In this document: piece by piece, positions 9,922-20,105 of the stretch
Position numbering within the stretch: the stretch's first letter is position 1
Layout of the letters: each line of letters opens with the position of its first letter
Source of the DNA: Mesorhizobium sp. SARCC-RB16n
Lineage (GTDB): Bacteria; Pseudomonadota; Alphaproteobacteria; Rhizobiales; Rhizobiaceae
Reading direction: 5' to 3'
Length of the DNA: 64,000 nucleotides
Assembly: GCF_008520305.1 (NCBI RefSeq)
Contig: NZ_ML703256.1
Location: forward strand, 120,815-184,814
The notes under the pieces: model-generated
What the model saw: only the letters and a program-made list of their open reading frames with translations
What the model was told of the DNA's origin: nothing
Database searches by the model: none
Translations under genes and position numbers: made by a program

Positions 9922-10833
9922 CTACCAGGCCAGAACAGCCGGCTCCTTCTCGAGTTGGCCCAGCAGCCAGTCTCGAAAACTGGCAACCGGTGGATGGCCG
10001 CGCTTGTCGTGGGGAACGACGAGGTAATAGGCGCTGCGGCTTTGCATCGGCTGGCCTGGCGCTGGCACAAGCTGGCCGCGCTGCAATTCGCTCGCGATGA
10101 GGATCTGCGGCAATAGCGCCACGCCGAGCCCCGCCATGCAGGCCTGGGCGGCGGTGGCGAACTGCTCGAACTGCATGCCGGGTCCAGTCGGTGCGTTCAG
10201 CCCCTGATGTTCGAACCATTCCGTCCACGCGCCAGGGCGGGTCGTCATGTGCAGCAATGGCAAACGACCGATGTCGGCCGGCGTGGCGATGGCGCGGCCG
10301 GCGAGGAAGTCGGGCGACGCCACCGGCGCCACCGTTTCGCGCACCAGCAGCGTCGAGTCGGCTTCCGGCCAGTCCGGCAAGCCGTAGTGGATGGCCGCAT
10401 CCAGCCTCTCCCTGGCGAAGTCGAAGCGGCCGACGCGGGTGACGAAGTTGATGGTGATGTCGGGATTGCTTTCGACGAAATCGGGGATCATCGGCATCAG
10501 CCAACGCGTGCCGAAGGTCGGCAAAATGGCCAGGTTCAGGATGCCGCTATGTCGATTGCTCATCAATCCCAGCGCTGCATCGCGCAGTTGGCCAAGCGCC
10601 GAGCGTACCGCCTCGGCGTAGATTTCGCCCGCCGTCGACAGGCGCACGTTGCGGCTGTCGCGTTCGAACAGCCGGCGGCCGAACTGATCTTCCAGAAGCC
10701 TGATCTGTCGACTGACTGCGCCTTGGGTCAGGTCAAGCTCCTGCGCGGCTGCCGTGAAGGAGCCGAGCCGGGCTACCGCCTCGAAGGCTGCAAGGGCACT
10801 GATATTGGGCAAAAGGCGGCGCTGGACGCTCAT
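9922..10833 (-). CDS. LysR-family regulator, probable activator of gcdH (GcdR-like)
   Basis: A 303-aa LysR-type transcriptional regulator. The winged HTH is at about residues 19-65 (ARLGSFTAAAQELDLTQGAV, RLLEDQFGRRLFERD), followed by a two-lobed effector-binding domain. It resembles the GcvA-type subgroup that includes GcdR, which controls glutaryl-CoA dehydrogenase in other proteobacteria. It is divergent from gcdH across a 99-bp gap that contains a candidate dyad and promoter, the usual layout for a LysR regulator and its target. The effector is presumably glutarate or a related C5 acid (inference). Confidence 0.85.
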   Translation of the reverse strand: MSVQRRLLPNISALAAFEAVARLGSFTAAAQELDLTQGAVSRQIRLLEDQFGRRLFERDSRNVRLSTAGEIYAEAVRSALGQLRDAALGLMSNRHSGILNLAILPTFGTRWLMPMIPDFVESNPDITINFVTRVGRFDFARERLDAAIHYGLPDWPEADSTLLVRETVAPVASPDFLAGRAIATPADIGRLPLLHMTTRPGAWTEWFEHQGLNAPTGPGMQFEQFATAAQACMAGLGVALLPQILIASELQRGQLVPAPGQPMQSRSAYYLVVPHDKRGHPPVASFRDWLLGQLEKEPAVLAW

Positions 10834-10851
10834 GATCCATTCCTAACGCTC

Positions 10852-10869
10852 ATTGATCCGTGAAGCAAT
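10852..10869. promoter_or_regulatory. Candidate LysR binding dyad (ATTG-N10-CAAT)
   Basis: A short interrupted dyad, ATTG-N10-CAAT, ends 5 bp upstream of the predicted -35 box of gcdH. This is the position from which LysR activators normally act. The arms are only 4 bp, so the call rests mostly on position. Confidence 0.35.
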
Positions 10870-10874
10870 TTCGT

Positions 10875-10903
10875 TTGATTTTTTGAGATCAGGGGCCGAT
10901 AAG
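10875..10903 (+). promoter_or_regulatory. Candidate sigma-70 promoter of gcdH
   Basis: TTGATT (-35) and GATAAG (-10) are separated by exactly 17 bp, each with 4 of 6 consensus bases. The -10 box ends 29 bp before the gcdH ATG, which has a GAGG ribosome site. Confidence 0.4.
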
Positions 10904-10932
10904 CCGGGCTTCACCCTTCTGAGGATCAAGCC

Positions 10933-12129
10933 ATGACCGCCGACAAGAATGCATTCGTCTGGGAAGACCCGTTCCTGATCGAGGACCAGCTTTCGGAAGA
11001 CGAACGCATGGTGCGCGACGGCGCGGCGGCCTTTGCCGCCGACAAGCTCGCGCCGCGCATCGAGGAAGCCTATCTCAACGAGACTTTCGACACGGCGATC
11101 TTCCGCGAGATGGGCGATGCCGGCCTGCTAGGCATCAATATCCCGGAGGAGTTCGGTGGCCTTGGCGCCAACTATGTCACCTACGGGCTGGTGGCGCGGG
11201 AGGTCGAACGTGTCGATTCCGGCTATCGCTCGATGATGTCGGTGCAGTCGTCGCTGGTGATGTATCCGATCTACGCCTATGGCTCGGATGAACAGCGCAA
11301 GAAGTACCTGCCGAAGCTCGCCAGTGGCGAATGGATCGGCTGCTTCGGGCTGACCGAGCCGGATGCCGGCTCCGACCCCGGCGGCATGAAGACCCGCGCG
11401 GAAAAGACCGCCAGCGGCCACAAGCTGACCGGCTCCAAGATGTGGATTTCCAACGCGCCGGTCGCCGACGTGTTCGTCGTCTGGGCGAAGGTGAAGGGCG
11501 AGAACGGCAAGGATGAGATCCGCGGTTTCGTGCTGGAAAAGGGCATGAAGGGTCTGTCGGCGCCGAAGATCGGCGGCAAGTTGTCGCTGCGGGCCTCGAT
11601 CACCGGTGAAGTGGTGATGGAAGGCGTAGAGGTCGGCGAGGATGCACTGCTGCCCAACGCCAAGGGCCTTGGCGGACCGTTCGGTTGCCTCAACCGGGCC
11701 CGCTTCGGCATCTCCTGGGGCTCGATGGGCGCGGCGGAAGATTGCTGGCATCGCGCTCGCCAGTATGGCCTCGACCGCAAGCAGTTCGGCAAGCCGCTGG
11801 CCGGCACGCAGCTCTACCAGAAGAAGCTCGCCGATATGCAAACCGAAATCGCGCTTGGGCTGCAGGCATCCTTGCGCGTCGGGCGCCTGCTCGACGAGGG
11901 CAAGATGGCTCCGGAGATGATCTCGATCGTCAAGCGCAACAATTGCGGCAAGGCACTCGATATCGCTCGCCAGGCCCGCGACATGCATGGCGGCAACGGC
12001 ATCCAGATCGGCTACCACGTCATGCGCCATGCGCAGAACCTGGAAACGGTCAACACCTATGAAGGCACGCATGACGTGCATGCACTGATCCTGGGAAGGG
12101 CGCAGACGGGGATACAGGCGTTCTTCTGA
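10933..12129 (+). CDS. gcdH: Glutaryl-CoA dehydrogenase
   Basis: FAD-dependent acyl-CoA dehydrogenase that oxidises and decarboxylates glutaryl-CoA to crotonyl-CoA and CO2. It acts in the lower pathway of lysine, tryptophan and glutarate catabolism. The 398 aa match the family. Diagnostic features are the substrate/FAD loop [32 protein letters not shown], and the C-terminal [18 protein letters not shown] carrying the catalytic base Glu377. These distinguish it from short- and medium-chain dehydrogenases. It is divergent from a GcdR-like LysR gene. The family-7 aldehyde dehydrogenase at 23 kb acts in the upper part of the same lysine route. Confidence 0.95.
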   Translation: MTADKNAFVWEDPFLIEDQLSEDERMVRDGAAAFAADKLAPRIEEAYLNETFDTAIFREMGDAGLLGINIPEEFGGLGANYVTYGLVAREVERVDSGYRSMMSVQSSLVMYPIYAYGSDEQRKKYLPKLASGEWIGCFGLTEPDAGSDPGGMKTRAEKTASGHKLTGSKMWISNAPVADVFVVWAKVKGENGKDEIRGFVLEKGMKGLSAPKIGGKLSLRASITGEVVMEGVEVGEDALLPNAKGLGGPFGCLNRARFGISWGSMGAAEDCWHRARQYGLDRKQFGKPLAGTQLYQKKLADMQTEIALGLQASLRVGRLLDEGKMAPEMISIVKRNNCGKALDIARQARDMHGGNGIQIGYHVMRHAQNLETVNTYEGTHDVHALILGRAQTGIQAFF

Positions 12130-12242
12130 GCGACCTTAAGCCGGCAATCGGTTCTTTAATTTAGGTGCACCGCAACATCCGCTTGGAGAATGGCGGCCAG
12201 ATGTGTCAGGGTTCGGCCAGTTAAACGCCGATCCGGGGTCCC

Positions 12243-15200
12243 ATGGCAATTCTGGCAGCCGTCTACCACCTGACCCACTATAAATACGACCGGCCGGTGG
12301 TTCTCGGCCCCCAGGTGATCAGGCTACAGCCTGCACCGCATTCCCGGACCAAGGTGTTGAGCCATTCGCTCAAGGTCGAGCCGGCGAACCACTTCGTCAA
12401 TCTGCAGCAGGACCCCTACGGCAACTTCCTCGCCCGTTTCGTCTTCCCCGAGCCGGTGACGGAGCTGAAGATCGAGGTCGACCTCGTCGCCGACATGACC
12501 GTCTACAATCCGTTCGACTTCTTCGTCGAGCCGTCGGCCGAGGCGTTCCCGTTCGACTATCCCGAGGAAATCAGGGATGATCTTGCCATCTACCGGACAC
12601 CGGAACCGGCGGGACCGCTTCTCTCGGCTTTCCTGGAAACCGTCGACCGCAGCGCGCCCAATACGGTCAATTTCCTCGTCGACCTCAATGCCCGGCTGCA
12701 GCGCGAGATCGCTTATATCGTGCGCATGGAGACCGGCGTCTTCTCGCCGGAGGAAACGCTGGCGGCGGCCAAGGGCTCCTGCCGCGATTCGAGCTGGCTC
12801 TTGGTGCAGATCCTGCGCAATCTCGGCATCGCCGCGCGCTTCGTCTCGGGCTATCTGATTCAGTTGAAGCCCGATCTGGTTTCGCTTGACGGCCCTGCGG
12901 GAACTGCCGTCGACTTCACCGACCTGCATGCCTGGTGCGAGGTCTATCTTCCCGGCGCCGGCTGGATCGGCTTCGACCCGACCTCTGGCCTGCTCACTGG
13001 CGAGAGCCATGTTCCGTTGGCAGCTACGCCGCATTTCCGCAATGCGGCCCCGATTTCAGGGATGGCGAGCTTCGCCAATGTCGAGTTCGGCTTCGACATG
13101 CGGGTCGACCGCATTGCCGAGCATCCGCGCATCACCAAGCCGTTCTCGGATGAAAGCTGGCAGGCACTCGATGCGCTCGGCAACAGGGTAGATGCCGCGC
13201 TCGAGGCCGGCGATGTGCGGCTGACCATGGGAGGCGAGCCGACCTTCGTCTCGATCGACGATTTCGAATCCGCCGAATGGAACACGGCCGCCGTCGGACC
13301 GACCAAGCGCGAAAAGGCCGATGCGCTGATCAGAAAACTGCGGGAACGCTTCGCGCCGGGTGGTTTCCTCCATTACGGCCAGGGCAAATGGTATCCCGGC
13401 GAAAGCCTGCCGCGCTGGACGTTCTCGCTCTACTGGCGCGCTGACGGCCAGCCGGTGTGGAGCGACCCGTCGCTCATCGCGCGGGAGAAAAGCTCGGCCG
13501 ATATCGGACCGAGACAGGCCGAAAGCCTGCTGACGGCGATCGCCGGCGAGCTCGGCATCGACACGTCCATGGTCAGCGCAGCCTATGAGGACCCAGCCGA
13601 ATGGCTGCTCAAGGAAGGCAAGCTGCCCGACAATGTCGACCCGTCCAATTCGAAGCTCGAAGACCCGGAGGAACGCAGCCGCATGGTGCGTGTCTTCGAA
13701 CGCGGACTGACCAAGCCGTCCGGCTATGTGCTGCCGGTGCAGCGCTGGAACAGCCAGGCGTCCGATCCGCGCTGGCGCTCGGAAAAATGGAAGACGCGGC
13801 GCGGCCGGTTGTTCCTGGTGCCAGGCGATTCCCCGGTCGGCTATCGTCTGCCTTTGGGCACGCTGCCCTACGTGCCGCCGGCGCAATTCCCCTACATCGT
13901 GCCTGTCGATCCGTCGCTGCCGCGTGATCCGCTGCCCACGCGGGAAGCGATCTTGCCTGCGGCCGCTCCGGCCGAACTGGAAGGTGCCGACGAAATGGCC
14001 CGCCGCCAGCAGACGGCTTCTTTCACGGCGGCGACCGGCCAGCAGGAGCGGGTCGAGCAGGAGATCACCGAGATCGGCGGCGCGGTGCGCACCGCCCTTT
14101 CGGTCGAACCGCGTGACGGCCGGCTTTGTGTGTTCATGCCGCCGGTCGAGGCGCTGGAAGACTATCTCGAACTCGTCGCGGCTGCCGAGAACGCGGCAAA
14201 GGCGATTGGCCTTCCCGTGCATATAGAGGGCTATGGCCCGCCGCATGATCCGCGCCTCAATGTCATCCGCGTGGCACCCGATCCTGGCGTCATCGAGGTC
14301 AATATCCATCCCGCCTCGAACTGGCCGGATTGCGTGGCGACGACGACGGCGATCTATGACGAAGCGCGGCAGACACGGCTTGGCGCCGACAAGTTCATGA
14401 TCGACGGCCGCCACACCGGCACCGGCGGCGGCAACCATGTCGTGGTCGGTGGCGCCACGCCCAATGACAGCCCGTTCCTGCGCCGGCCCGATCTTTTGAA
14501 AAGCTTGGTGCTGCAATGGCAGCGGCGCCCCTCGCTCTCCTATCTGTTCTCTGGTCTGTTCATCGGCCCGACCAGCCAGGCGCCGCGCTTCGACGAGGCG
14601 CGCCACGACTCGCTCTACGAGCTCGAGATCGCGATGGCGCAGGTGCCGCATCCCGACCAGGGCAATCCACCCCTGCCATGGCTGGTTGACCGCCTGTTCC
14701 GCAATCTGTTGACCGATGTCACCGGCAATACGCACCGCTCGGAAATCTGCATCGACAAGCTGTTTTCCCCGGATGGGCCAACTGGCCGGCTTGGCCTTGT
14801 CGAATTCCGTGGATTCGAGATGCCACCCAATGCGCGCATGTCGCTGGCGCAGCAATTGCTGGTGCGTGCCATCATCGCACGCGCGTGGAAGAATCCGCTC
14901 GACGGCCGTTTCGTGCGCTGGGGCACCTCATTGCATGACCGATTCATGCTGCCGCACTACGTCTGGGCGGACTTTCTTGACGTGCTCGACGACCTCAAGC
15001 TCAACGGTTTCGAGTTTCGGCCCGAATGGTTCGACGCCCAGCTCGAGTTCCGTTTTCCCTTCTGCGGCGAGGTTCAGCACGCCGGTGTCAAGCTGGAGCT
15101 CAGGCAGGCGCTGGAGCCGTGGCATGTGATGGGCGAGCAGGGCGCGATCGGAGGCACGGTGCGCTTCGTCGATTCCTCGGTCGAGCGACTGCAGGTCAAG

Positions 15201-15602
15201 ACCGAAGGCCTCAATCCGGAGCGCCACGCGATCGTTTGCAACGGCCGCATCGTGCCGATGAAGGTCACCGACAACCGGGAGGTCGCGGTGGCGGGCGTGC
15301 GCTTCAAGGCCTGGCAGCCGGCCTCGGGGCTGCATCCCGCGTTGCCGGTCAACACGCCGCTGGTGTTCGATATCTATGACCGCTGGTCCGGCAGGGCGGT
15401 CGGCGGCTGCGTCTATCATGTCGCGCATCCCGGCGGGCGCAGCTACGATACTTTTCCGGTCAACGGCAACGAGGCGGAGGCACGGCGGCTCGCCCGCTTC
15501 GAACCGCGCGGCCATACGCCGTCCGGCTATGTGTTGCACGAAGAACAGCCGGCGGAAGATTTCCCGATGACCCTTGACCTCAGGCGTCCACCAAGACTGT
15601 GA
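12243..15602 (+). CDS. Transglutaminase-like protease fused to DUF2126
   Basis: A large cytoplasmic protein of 1119 aa. Residues ~1-90 form the beta-sandwich that precedes bacterial transglutaminase domains. The papain-like transglutaminase core follows at ~150-260 with triad Cys180 (KGSCRDSSW), His229 (DLHAWCEVY) and Asp245 (GFDPTSG). From ~300 to the end is DUF2126, which contains the conserved [14 protein letters not shown] and GKWYPGE segments. Such proteins are encoded with ATP-grasp and alpha-E proteins in predicted peptide ligation/processing clusters; no substrate is known. It is first in an operon of three genes with 6-bp gaps. Its ATG follows GGGGTCCC, a weak ribosome site. Confidence 0.9.
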   Translation: MAILAAVYHLTHYKYDRPVVLGPQVIRLQPAPHSRTKVLSHSLKVEPANHFVNLQQDPYGNFLARFVFPEPVTELKIEVDLVADMTVYNPFDFFVEPSAEAFPFDYPEEIRDDLAIYRTPEPAGPLLSAFLETVDRSAPNTVNFLVDLNARLQREIAYIVRMETGVFSPEETLAAAKGSCRDSSWLLVQILRNLGIAARFVSGYLIQLKPDLVSLDGPAGTAVDFTDLHAWCEVYLPGAGWIGFDPTSGLLTGESHVPLAATPHFRNAAPISGMASFANVEFGFDMRVDRIAEHPRITKPFSDESWQALDALGNRVDAALEAGDVRLTMGGEPTFVSIDDFESAEWNTAAVGPTKREKADALIRKLRERFAPGGFLHYGQGKWYPGESLPRWTFSLYWRADGQPVWSDPSLIAREKSSADIGPRQAESLLTAIAGELGIDTSMVSAAYEDPAEWLLKEGKLPDNVDPSNSKLEDPEERSRMVRVFERGLTKPSGYVLPVQRWNSQASDPRWRSEKWKTRRGRLFLVPGDSPVGYRLPLGTLPYVPPAQFPYIVPVDPSLPRDPLPTREAILPAAAPAELEGADEMARRQQTASFTAATGQQERVEQEITEIGGAVRTALSVEPRDGRLCVFMPPVEALEDYLELVAAAENAAKAIGLPVHIEGYGPPHDPRLNVIRVAPDPGVIEVNIHPASNWPDCVATTTAIYDEARQTRLGADKFMIDGRHTGTGGGNHVVVGGATPNDSPFLRRPDLLKSLVLQWQRRPSLSYLFSGLFIGPTSQAPRFDEARHDSLYELEIAMAQVPHPDQGNPPLPWLVDRLFRNLLTDVTGNTHRSEICIDKLFSPDGPTGRLGLVEFRGFEMPPNARMSLAQQLLVRAIIARAWKNPLDGRFVRWGTSLHDRFMLPHYVWADFLDVLDDLKLNGFEFRPEWFDAQLEFRFPFCGEVQHAGVKLELRQALEPWHVMGEQGAIGGTVRFVDSSVERLQVKTEGLNPERHAIVCNGRIVPMKVTDNREVAVAGVRFKAWQPASGLHPALPVNTPLVFDIYDRWSGRAVGGCVYHVAHPGGRSYDTFPVNGNEAEARRLARFEPRGHTPSGYVLHEEQPAEDFPMTLDLRRPPRL

Positions 15603-15608
15603 TCTGAT

Positions 15609-18020
15609 ATGGCAAAGGGGAATCACAAGAGGGTGCGCGGCAAGCCGCAGGCCCGTAGCCTGCTGGAGCACTACCAGCCGATCGACGGCGTCGTCGACGA
15701 GATGGTCGACACGTCGGGCAATCCCCGCCCGGTCTGGAAGCATTTTGTCGAAGCGCTGGACGAACTCGGGGCCGAAAAGCTCGGCCAGCGCTTCGCCCGC
15801 GCCGACCAGTATCTGCGCGATGCCGGCGTCTACTACCGCGTCTATGACAAGGCGGGCGCCAACGAGCGCGAATGGCCGCTGGCGCATATTCCCGTGCTCA
15901 TCGAGGACAGCGAGTGGCAGGCGATCAGTGCCGGCCTGGTGCAGCGCGCCGACCTGTTCGAGGAAATTGTCGCCGATATCCATGGGCAGAACCGGCTGGT
16001 CGAAAAAGGCATCCTGCCGGCAGGGCTGATCGCGGCGAGCCCGGAATATTTGCGACCGGTGGTTGGCACCAGACCGGCCGGCGGGCATTTCCTGCATTTC
16101 TGCGCCTTCGAGCTCGGCCGCGGCCCGGACGGCCGCTGGTGGGTGCTGGGCGACCGCACCCAGGCGCCTTCGGGCGCTGGCTTCGCGCTGGAGAACCGGG
16201 TCGCCACCACGCGCGCTTTGTCCGACATCTATGGCGAGATGCATGTGCACAGGCTCGCCGGCTTCTTCCGTCGCTTCCGCGATGCGCTGATCGGCATGGC
16301 AAAGGAGAGCGACGGCCGCGTCGCCATCCTGACGCCGGGACCGCTCAACGAAACCTACTATGAACATGCCTATATCGCCCGCTATCTCGGCATCATGCTG
16401 CTCGAAGGCGAGGATCTGACCGTTTCCGGCGGTAGGCTGATGGTGCGCACCGTGTCGGGGCTGATGCCGATCAGCGTGCTGTGGCGGCGGCTCGACGCCG
16501 CCTTCGCCGATCCACTCGAACTGCGCCCGGACTCGCAGATCGGCACGCCGGGGCTGGTCGAAGCGATCCGGCAAGGCACGGTGTCCGCCGTCAATGCGCT
16601 TGGCTCGGGCCTGATGGAGACGCGTGCGCTGCTTGCCTTCCTGCCCAAGATCGCGCGCGAATTGTGGGGCGAAGAGCTGCTTTTGCCCAGTGTGGCGACA
16701 TGGTGGTGCGGGCAGGCGACGGAGCGCGCTCATGTGCTCGCCAATATCGACCGCATGGTGATCGGCCCAGCGCTGTCGACAAGACTTGCCTTCGAAGATG
16801 ACGGACAGACAAAGCTCGGCTCGGCGCTGTCTGCAGGGGAACGGGCGGAGCTGGTGGCGCGCATCGAACGCGATGGCGAGGCCTTCGTCGGCCAGGAAGC
16901 GGTGACGCTTTCGACGACACCTGTCTATGTCGGCGGCTGGCTGGAGCCCCGGCCGGCGAGCCTGCGCGTCTATCTAGCGCGCACGCCCGAGGGATGGACG
17001 GTGATGCCGGGCGGTTTCGCCCGCGTCGGCATCTCGCTCGACCCGACGGCGATCGCCATGCAGCGCGGCGGCCAGGCGGCTGATGTCTGGGTGGTCAGCG
17101 ACAGACCGGTCGAGCGCGAGACGCTGCTGCCGCAGGAGGGCGACAGTTTCAGCCGTACTCGGCCTGGCAGCCTGCCAAGCCGCGCGGCGGAAAACCTGAC
17201 CTGGCTCGGCCGCTATATCGAACGCTCGGAAGACACCGTGCGCATCCTGCGCGCCTATCATGTGCGGCTCGCCGAAACATCCGATCCCGCCATGCCTCTG
17301 CTGGCCGATGTCAGGGACTACCTCGAACCGTTTGGCATCGATGTCGAAACGGCGATCCCATTAGGATTGATCGGCACGCTCGATAGCGCCGTCTACAGCG
17401 CGGGCCAGATCCGCGATCGTTTCTCGCCGGATGGCTGGCTGGCGCTCAAGGATTTGTCGAAGACGATCCATCAGTTCGCCACCACCGTGGCGCCCGGCGA
17501 CGACGCGACGCGGGCCATGACCGTCATCCTGCGCAAGCTTGCCGGATTCTCAGGTCTTTTGCATGAGAACATGTACCGTTTCGCCGGCTGGCGCTTCCTC
17601 GAGATCGGCCGGCGGCTCGAGCGCGGCATCCAGATCGCCGGCACGCTGGCCCGACTGACCGGCAGCAAGGCGCCGGATGGCGCACTGGACATGATGCTGG
17701 AGATCGGCGACAGCGTCATGACCCATCGCCGGCAATATCCGGTGCAGGCCGGCCGGCGCACGGTGATCGATCTTCTGGCGCTTGATCCGCTCAATCCACG
17801 CTCCATCCTGTTCCAACTGGAAAGGCTGAAGGCCGAGATAGGGCTGTTGCCAGCGACAGGCGGCGAGGGGCACATGTCGGCGGCGGCCAAGGAGATCCTG
17901 CAGCTCAACACGGCCATCGCCATCAAGGAGCCGGCTGATATGACGACGAAGGCGCTGAACGAACTCGCCAGCGAAATCGGCGGCCTCTACAACAGCCTCG
18001 CCAGAGCCTATTTCGGCTAG
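15609..18020 (+). CDS. Circularly permuted ATP-grasp ligase fused to alpha-E domain
   Basis: 803 aa. Residues ~1-500 are a circularly permuted ATP-grasp domain (the DUF404/DUF407 type). Recognisable segments are GVYYRVYD, VILTPGPLNETYYEHAYIAR-like text (here VAILTPGPLNETYYEHAYIA), WWVLGDRTQAPSGAG and MPGGFARVG. From ~517 on is the helical alpha-E domain (DUF403), beginning PSRAAENLTWLGRYIERSED and containing FAGWRFLEIGRRLERG. The two domains are separate genes in many bacteria, so this is a fusion. ATP-grasp enzymes join a carboxylate to an amine through an acyl phosphate, so a peptide or amide ligase is predicted. It sits between two transglutaminase genes in one operon, implying a ligate-and-cleave system. 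Product unknown. Confidence 0.9.
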   Translation: MAKGNHKRVRGKPQARSLLEHYQPIDGVVDEMVDTSGNPRPVWKHFVEALDELGAEKLGQRFARADQYLRDAGVYYRVYDKAGANEREWPLAHIPVLIEDSEWQAISAGLVQRADLFEEIVADIHGQNRLVEKGILPAGLIAASPEYLRPVVGTRPAGGHFLHFCAFELGRGPDGRWWVLGDRTQAPSGAGFALENRVATTRALSDIYGEMHVHRLAGFFRRFRDALIGMAKESDGRVAILTPGPLNETYYEHAYIARYLGIMLLEGEDLTVSGGRLMVRTVSGLMPISVLWRRLDAAFADPLELRPDSQIGTPGLVEAIRQGTVSAVNALGSGLMETRALLAFLPKIARELWGEELLLPSVATWWCGQATERAHVLANIDRMVIGPALSTRLAFEDDGQTKLGSALSAGERAELVARIERDGEAFVGQEAVTLSTTPVYVGGWLEPRPASLRVYLARTPEGWTVMPGGFARVGISLDPTAIAMQRGGQAADVWVVSDRPVERETLLPQEGDSFSRTRPGSLPSRAAENLTWLGRYIERSEDTVRILRAYHVRLAETSDPAMPLLADVRDYLEPFGIDVETAIPLGLIGTLDSAVYSAGQIRDRFSPDGWLALKDLSKTIHQFATTVAPGDDATRAMTVILRKLAGFSGLLHENMYRFAGWRFLEIGRRLERGIQIAGTLARLTGSKAPDGALDMMLEIGDSVMTHRRQYPVQAGRRTVIDLLALDPLNPRSILFQLERLKAEIGLLPATGGEGHMSAAAKEILQLNTAIAIKEPADMTTKALNELASEIGGLYNSLARAYFG

Positions 18021-18026
18021 AAAGCA

Positions 18027-18917
18027 ATGGCCATGCTGTACGATATCCGGCTTCTGCTCCATTACGACTACGCCGCCGCTGCCGGCGGCGGCCGGCATCA
18101 GGTGCGGGTGCTGCCGCCGACCATTGGCGGCGTGCAGCGCGTCATCGCCGCTTCGCTGTCCTTCGAGCCGGCGCCCAATGAACGATCCGACTTCACCGAT
18201 TTTTTCGGCAACAACGTCACCTCGATCGCGTTTCGCGACGCGCATGAAGCGCTCGACATAAGGATGAGCGCGCGCGTGTCGGTGTCGCGGCCCGAGCCCG
18301 GGCTCGACGTGTCGCCCAATATCGGCCGGCTCAGGCAGGAACTGGCGGCCGTTCGGTCACTGGCGCCCGCTTCGCCGCATCACTTCCTGGTGGCAAGCGG
18401 GCACGCCGGAATGGATGCGGCGATCACCGCCTATGCGCAAGACAGCATCGGTGGCTCGACCGCCGGCACGGCGATGAGCCTCTGCAAGCGCATCCACCAT
18501 GATTTCACCTATGACGGCGAAGCGACCACGGTGCGGACCCTGGCCAGCGATGCCTTCCGGCTGAAGCGGGGGGTCTGCCAGGATTTCTCCCACATCATGA
18601 TCGCCGGGCTGCGCGGTCTCGGCATTCCGGCCGGCTATGTCAGCGGCTTTCTGCGCACCATTCCGCCCAAGGGCAAGCCCCGGCTGGAAGGTGCTGACGC
18701 CATGCATGCCTGGGTCAAGGTCTGGTGCGGGCGTGATGCCGGCTGGCAGGAGTTCGACCCGACCAACGGCATGCGGGCTTCCAACGACCATATCACTGTC
18801 GGCTACGGGCGCGACTATTCGGATGTGGCGCCGATCGTCGGCGTGCTGAAGACCACTGGCGGGCAGGTTGGCGAGCAGGCTGTCGACGTCATTCCGGTCG
18901 CATTCGAAAAAGCCTGA
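18027..18917 (+). CDS. Stand-alone transglutaminase-like cysteine protease
   Basis: 296 aa with the same architecture as the N-terminus of the DUF2126 fusion upstream: a beta-sandwich at residues ~1-90, then the papain-like core. The triad is Cys184 (GVCQDFSH), His227 (AMHAWVKVW) and Asp244 (EFDPTNG). It starts 6 bp after the ATP-grasp stop and ends the operon. No signal peptide is visible, so it is a cytoplasmic protease or amidase. Families of this type are thought to cut peptide or isopeptide bonds made by the neighbouring ligase; this is prediction from gene association, not assay. Confidence 0.9.
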   Translation: MAMLYDIRLLLHYDYAAAAGGGRHQVRVLPPTIGGVQRVIAASLSFEPAPNERSDFTDFFGNNVTSIAFRDAHEALDIRMSARVSVSRPEPGLDVSPNIGRLRQELAAVRSLAPASPHHFLVASGHAGMDAAITAYAQDSIGGSTAGTAMSLCKRIHHDFTYDGEATTVRTLASDAFRLKRGVCQDFSHIMIAGLRGLGIPAGYVSGFLRTIPPKGKPRLEGADAMHAWVKVWCGRDAGWQEFDPTNGMRASNDHITVGYGRDYSDVAPIVGVLKTTGGQVGEQAVDVIPVAFEKA

Positions 18918-19063
18918 GGGCAGGCTCACCTACGCGCAAAAGGCCTCATCACGCAATTCTGAGTAGATAACGTGGCTTCTCAAACATCGATGTGGCCGTT
19001 AATCTGCTTTCGTCTTGAGGGGACAATAGTTTGCGCTGCAACGCAGGGTACGGGGTTTTGTAA

Positions 19064-20002
19064 TTGAAAGCGGTCAGCGTCCTCATTCCTGCTCACAACG
19101 CAGCGGCTAGCATCGCGACGACACTGAGGTCACTCGCCGGTGAGGCCGAGGTCATCGGCGAGGTCCTGGTGGTCGACGACGCATCAACGGACGACATGGC
19201 TGATGTGGCACGCCAGGCGGCGGCCCAACTGTCGCTGCCGCTACGTGTACTGCCGGCCGCCTGCCGCGATGCCGGTGGTGCCCGCAACGTGGCCCTGGCT
19301 CAGGCGATCCATCCGTGGGTGTACCTGATCGACGCCGACGATCTGCATCTTCCGGGTGGGTTGCGCGCGTTGCTGCGGCAAGCAGACAAGCAGCCGAAAG
19401 CCGACTTGATCGTTGGCGCCTACCGAAGACGCGTCAACGGCCAGGATCGGCAGATCAAGGTGCCGAGCGGCTACCAGGCGGCGTGCCTGGCAAACGCTTC
19501 GGCCTATGTGAAGGGCGATATACGCTCGGTCGCGGTGGGTAGCGTGCTGGCATCCCGGCGCCTTATCGGCGAGACCCGGTTTCCGGTGGGCCTCGCCTAT
19601 GACGAGGACACGCTGTTCTGGGCGCGGCTGATGAGCAAGGCATCGCTGGCCATGATTCCGCAACCCGTCATGGTCTATGAGGTTTCGCCGGCCCGTTCCG
19701 ACGACCGCTTTGCGATCAACCCAGCGCGGCGCTTCCTGCAATGGCGCCGGGAATTGCACACACTCACCGATTGCAGCATCCCGATCTCGGCGCTCAAGAC
19801 CCGGGAGGGCCTTGTCGCCCTCAAGATTGCCCGCGTCCACTATGCGCGTGGCGACCTGGACAACGCAGCGCGCTTCCTGGCGGTGGCGGCGGCCGCACCA
19901 AAGCGGCGGTCGGAGGCTTGGCGCTGCCTGCGCTACAGGCTCAAGCTCGCGATACGGCGCCGGCTAGCGGCTCCAGAGATGGCACTGCAAGGCGCGCTCT
20001 AG
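19064..20002 (+). CDS. Family 2 glycosyltransferase
   Basis: 312 aa with a GT-A fold beginning at the N-terminus: VSVLIPAHNAAASIATTL, then VVDDASTDDMADVA and the metal/nucleotide-sugar DxD region YLIDADDLHLPGG. No transmembrane segment is seen, so it is cytosolic or peripheral. The start is a TTG with a GGGG stretch upstream; no ATG or GTG lies close enough to keep the first beta strand, so TTG is accepted with reservation. It stands alone between the transglutaminase operon and the topoisomerase gene, so the acceptor (polysaccharide, lipid or protein) cannot be inferred. Confidence 0.85.
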   Translation: MKAVSVLIPAHNAAASIATTLRSLAGEAEVIGEVLVVDDASTDDMADVARQAAAQLSLPLRVLPAACRDAGGARNVALAQAIHPWVYLIDADDLHLPGGLRALLRQADKQPKADLIVGAYRRRVNGQDRQIKVPSGYQAACLANASAYVKGDIRSVAVGSVLASRRLIGETRFPVGLAYDEDTLFWARLMSKASLAMIPQPVMVYEVSPARSDDRFAINPARRFLQWRRELHTLTDCSIPISALKTREGLVALKIARVHYARGDLDNAARFLAVAAAAPKRRSEAWRCLRYRLKLAIRRRLAAPEMALQGAL

Positions 20003-20105
20003 GCACTTTCCCATCATCGGCCGACAGCATCGCCGCAGCTTTCGAGCGGCAGTGGAACCAGCGGTCAAACGGCAGCTTATCTACGGATACTTCCGTGGAG
20101 CCTTC

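Noticed and set aside
13056-14855. 599-codon open frame on the minus strand
   Set aside because: Lies wholly opposite the DUF2126 fusion gene, is rich in Arg/His/Gly as expected from antisense of GC-rich coding DNA, and has no family features.
14928-16733. 601-codon open frame on the minus strand
   Set aside because: Antisense to the DUF2126 and ATP-grasp genes, both of which have intact motifs; no ribosome site or recognisable domain.
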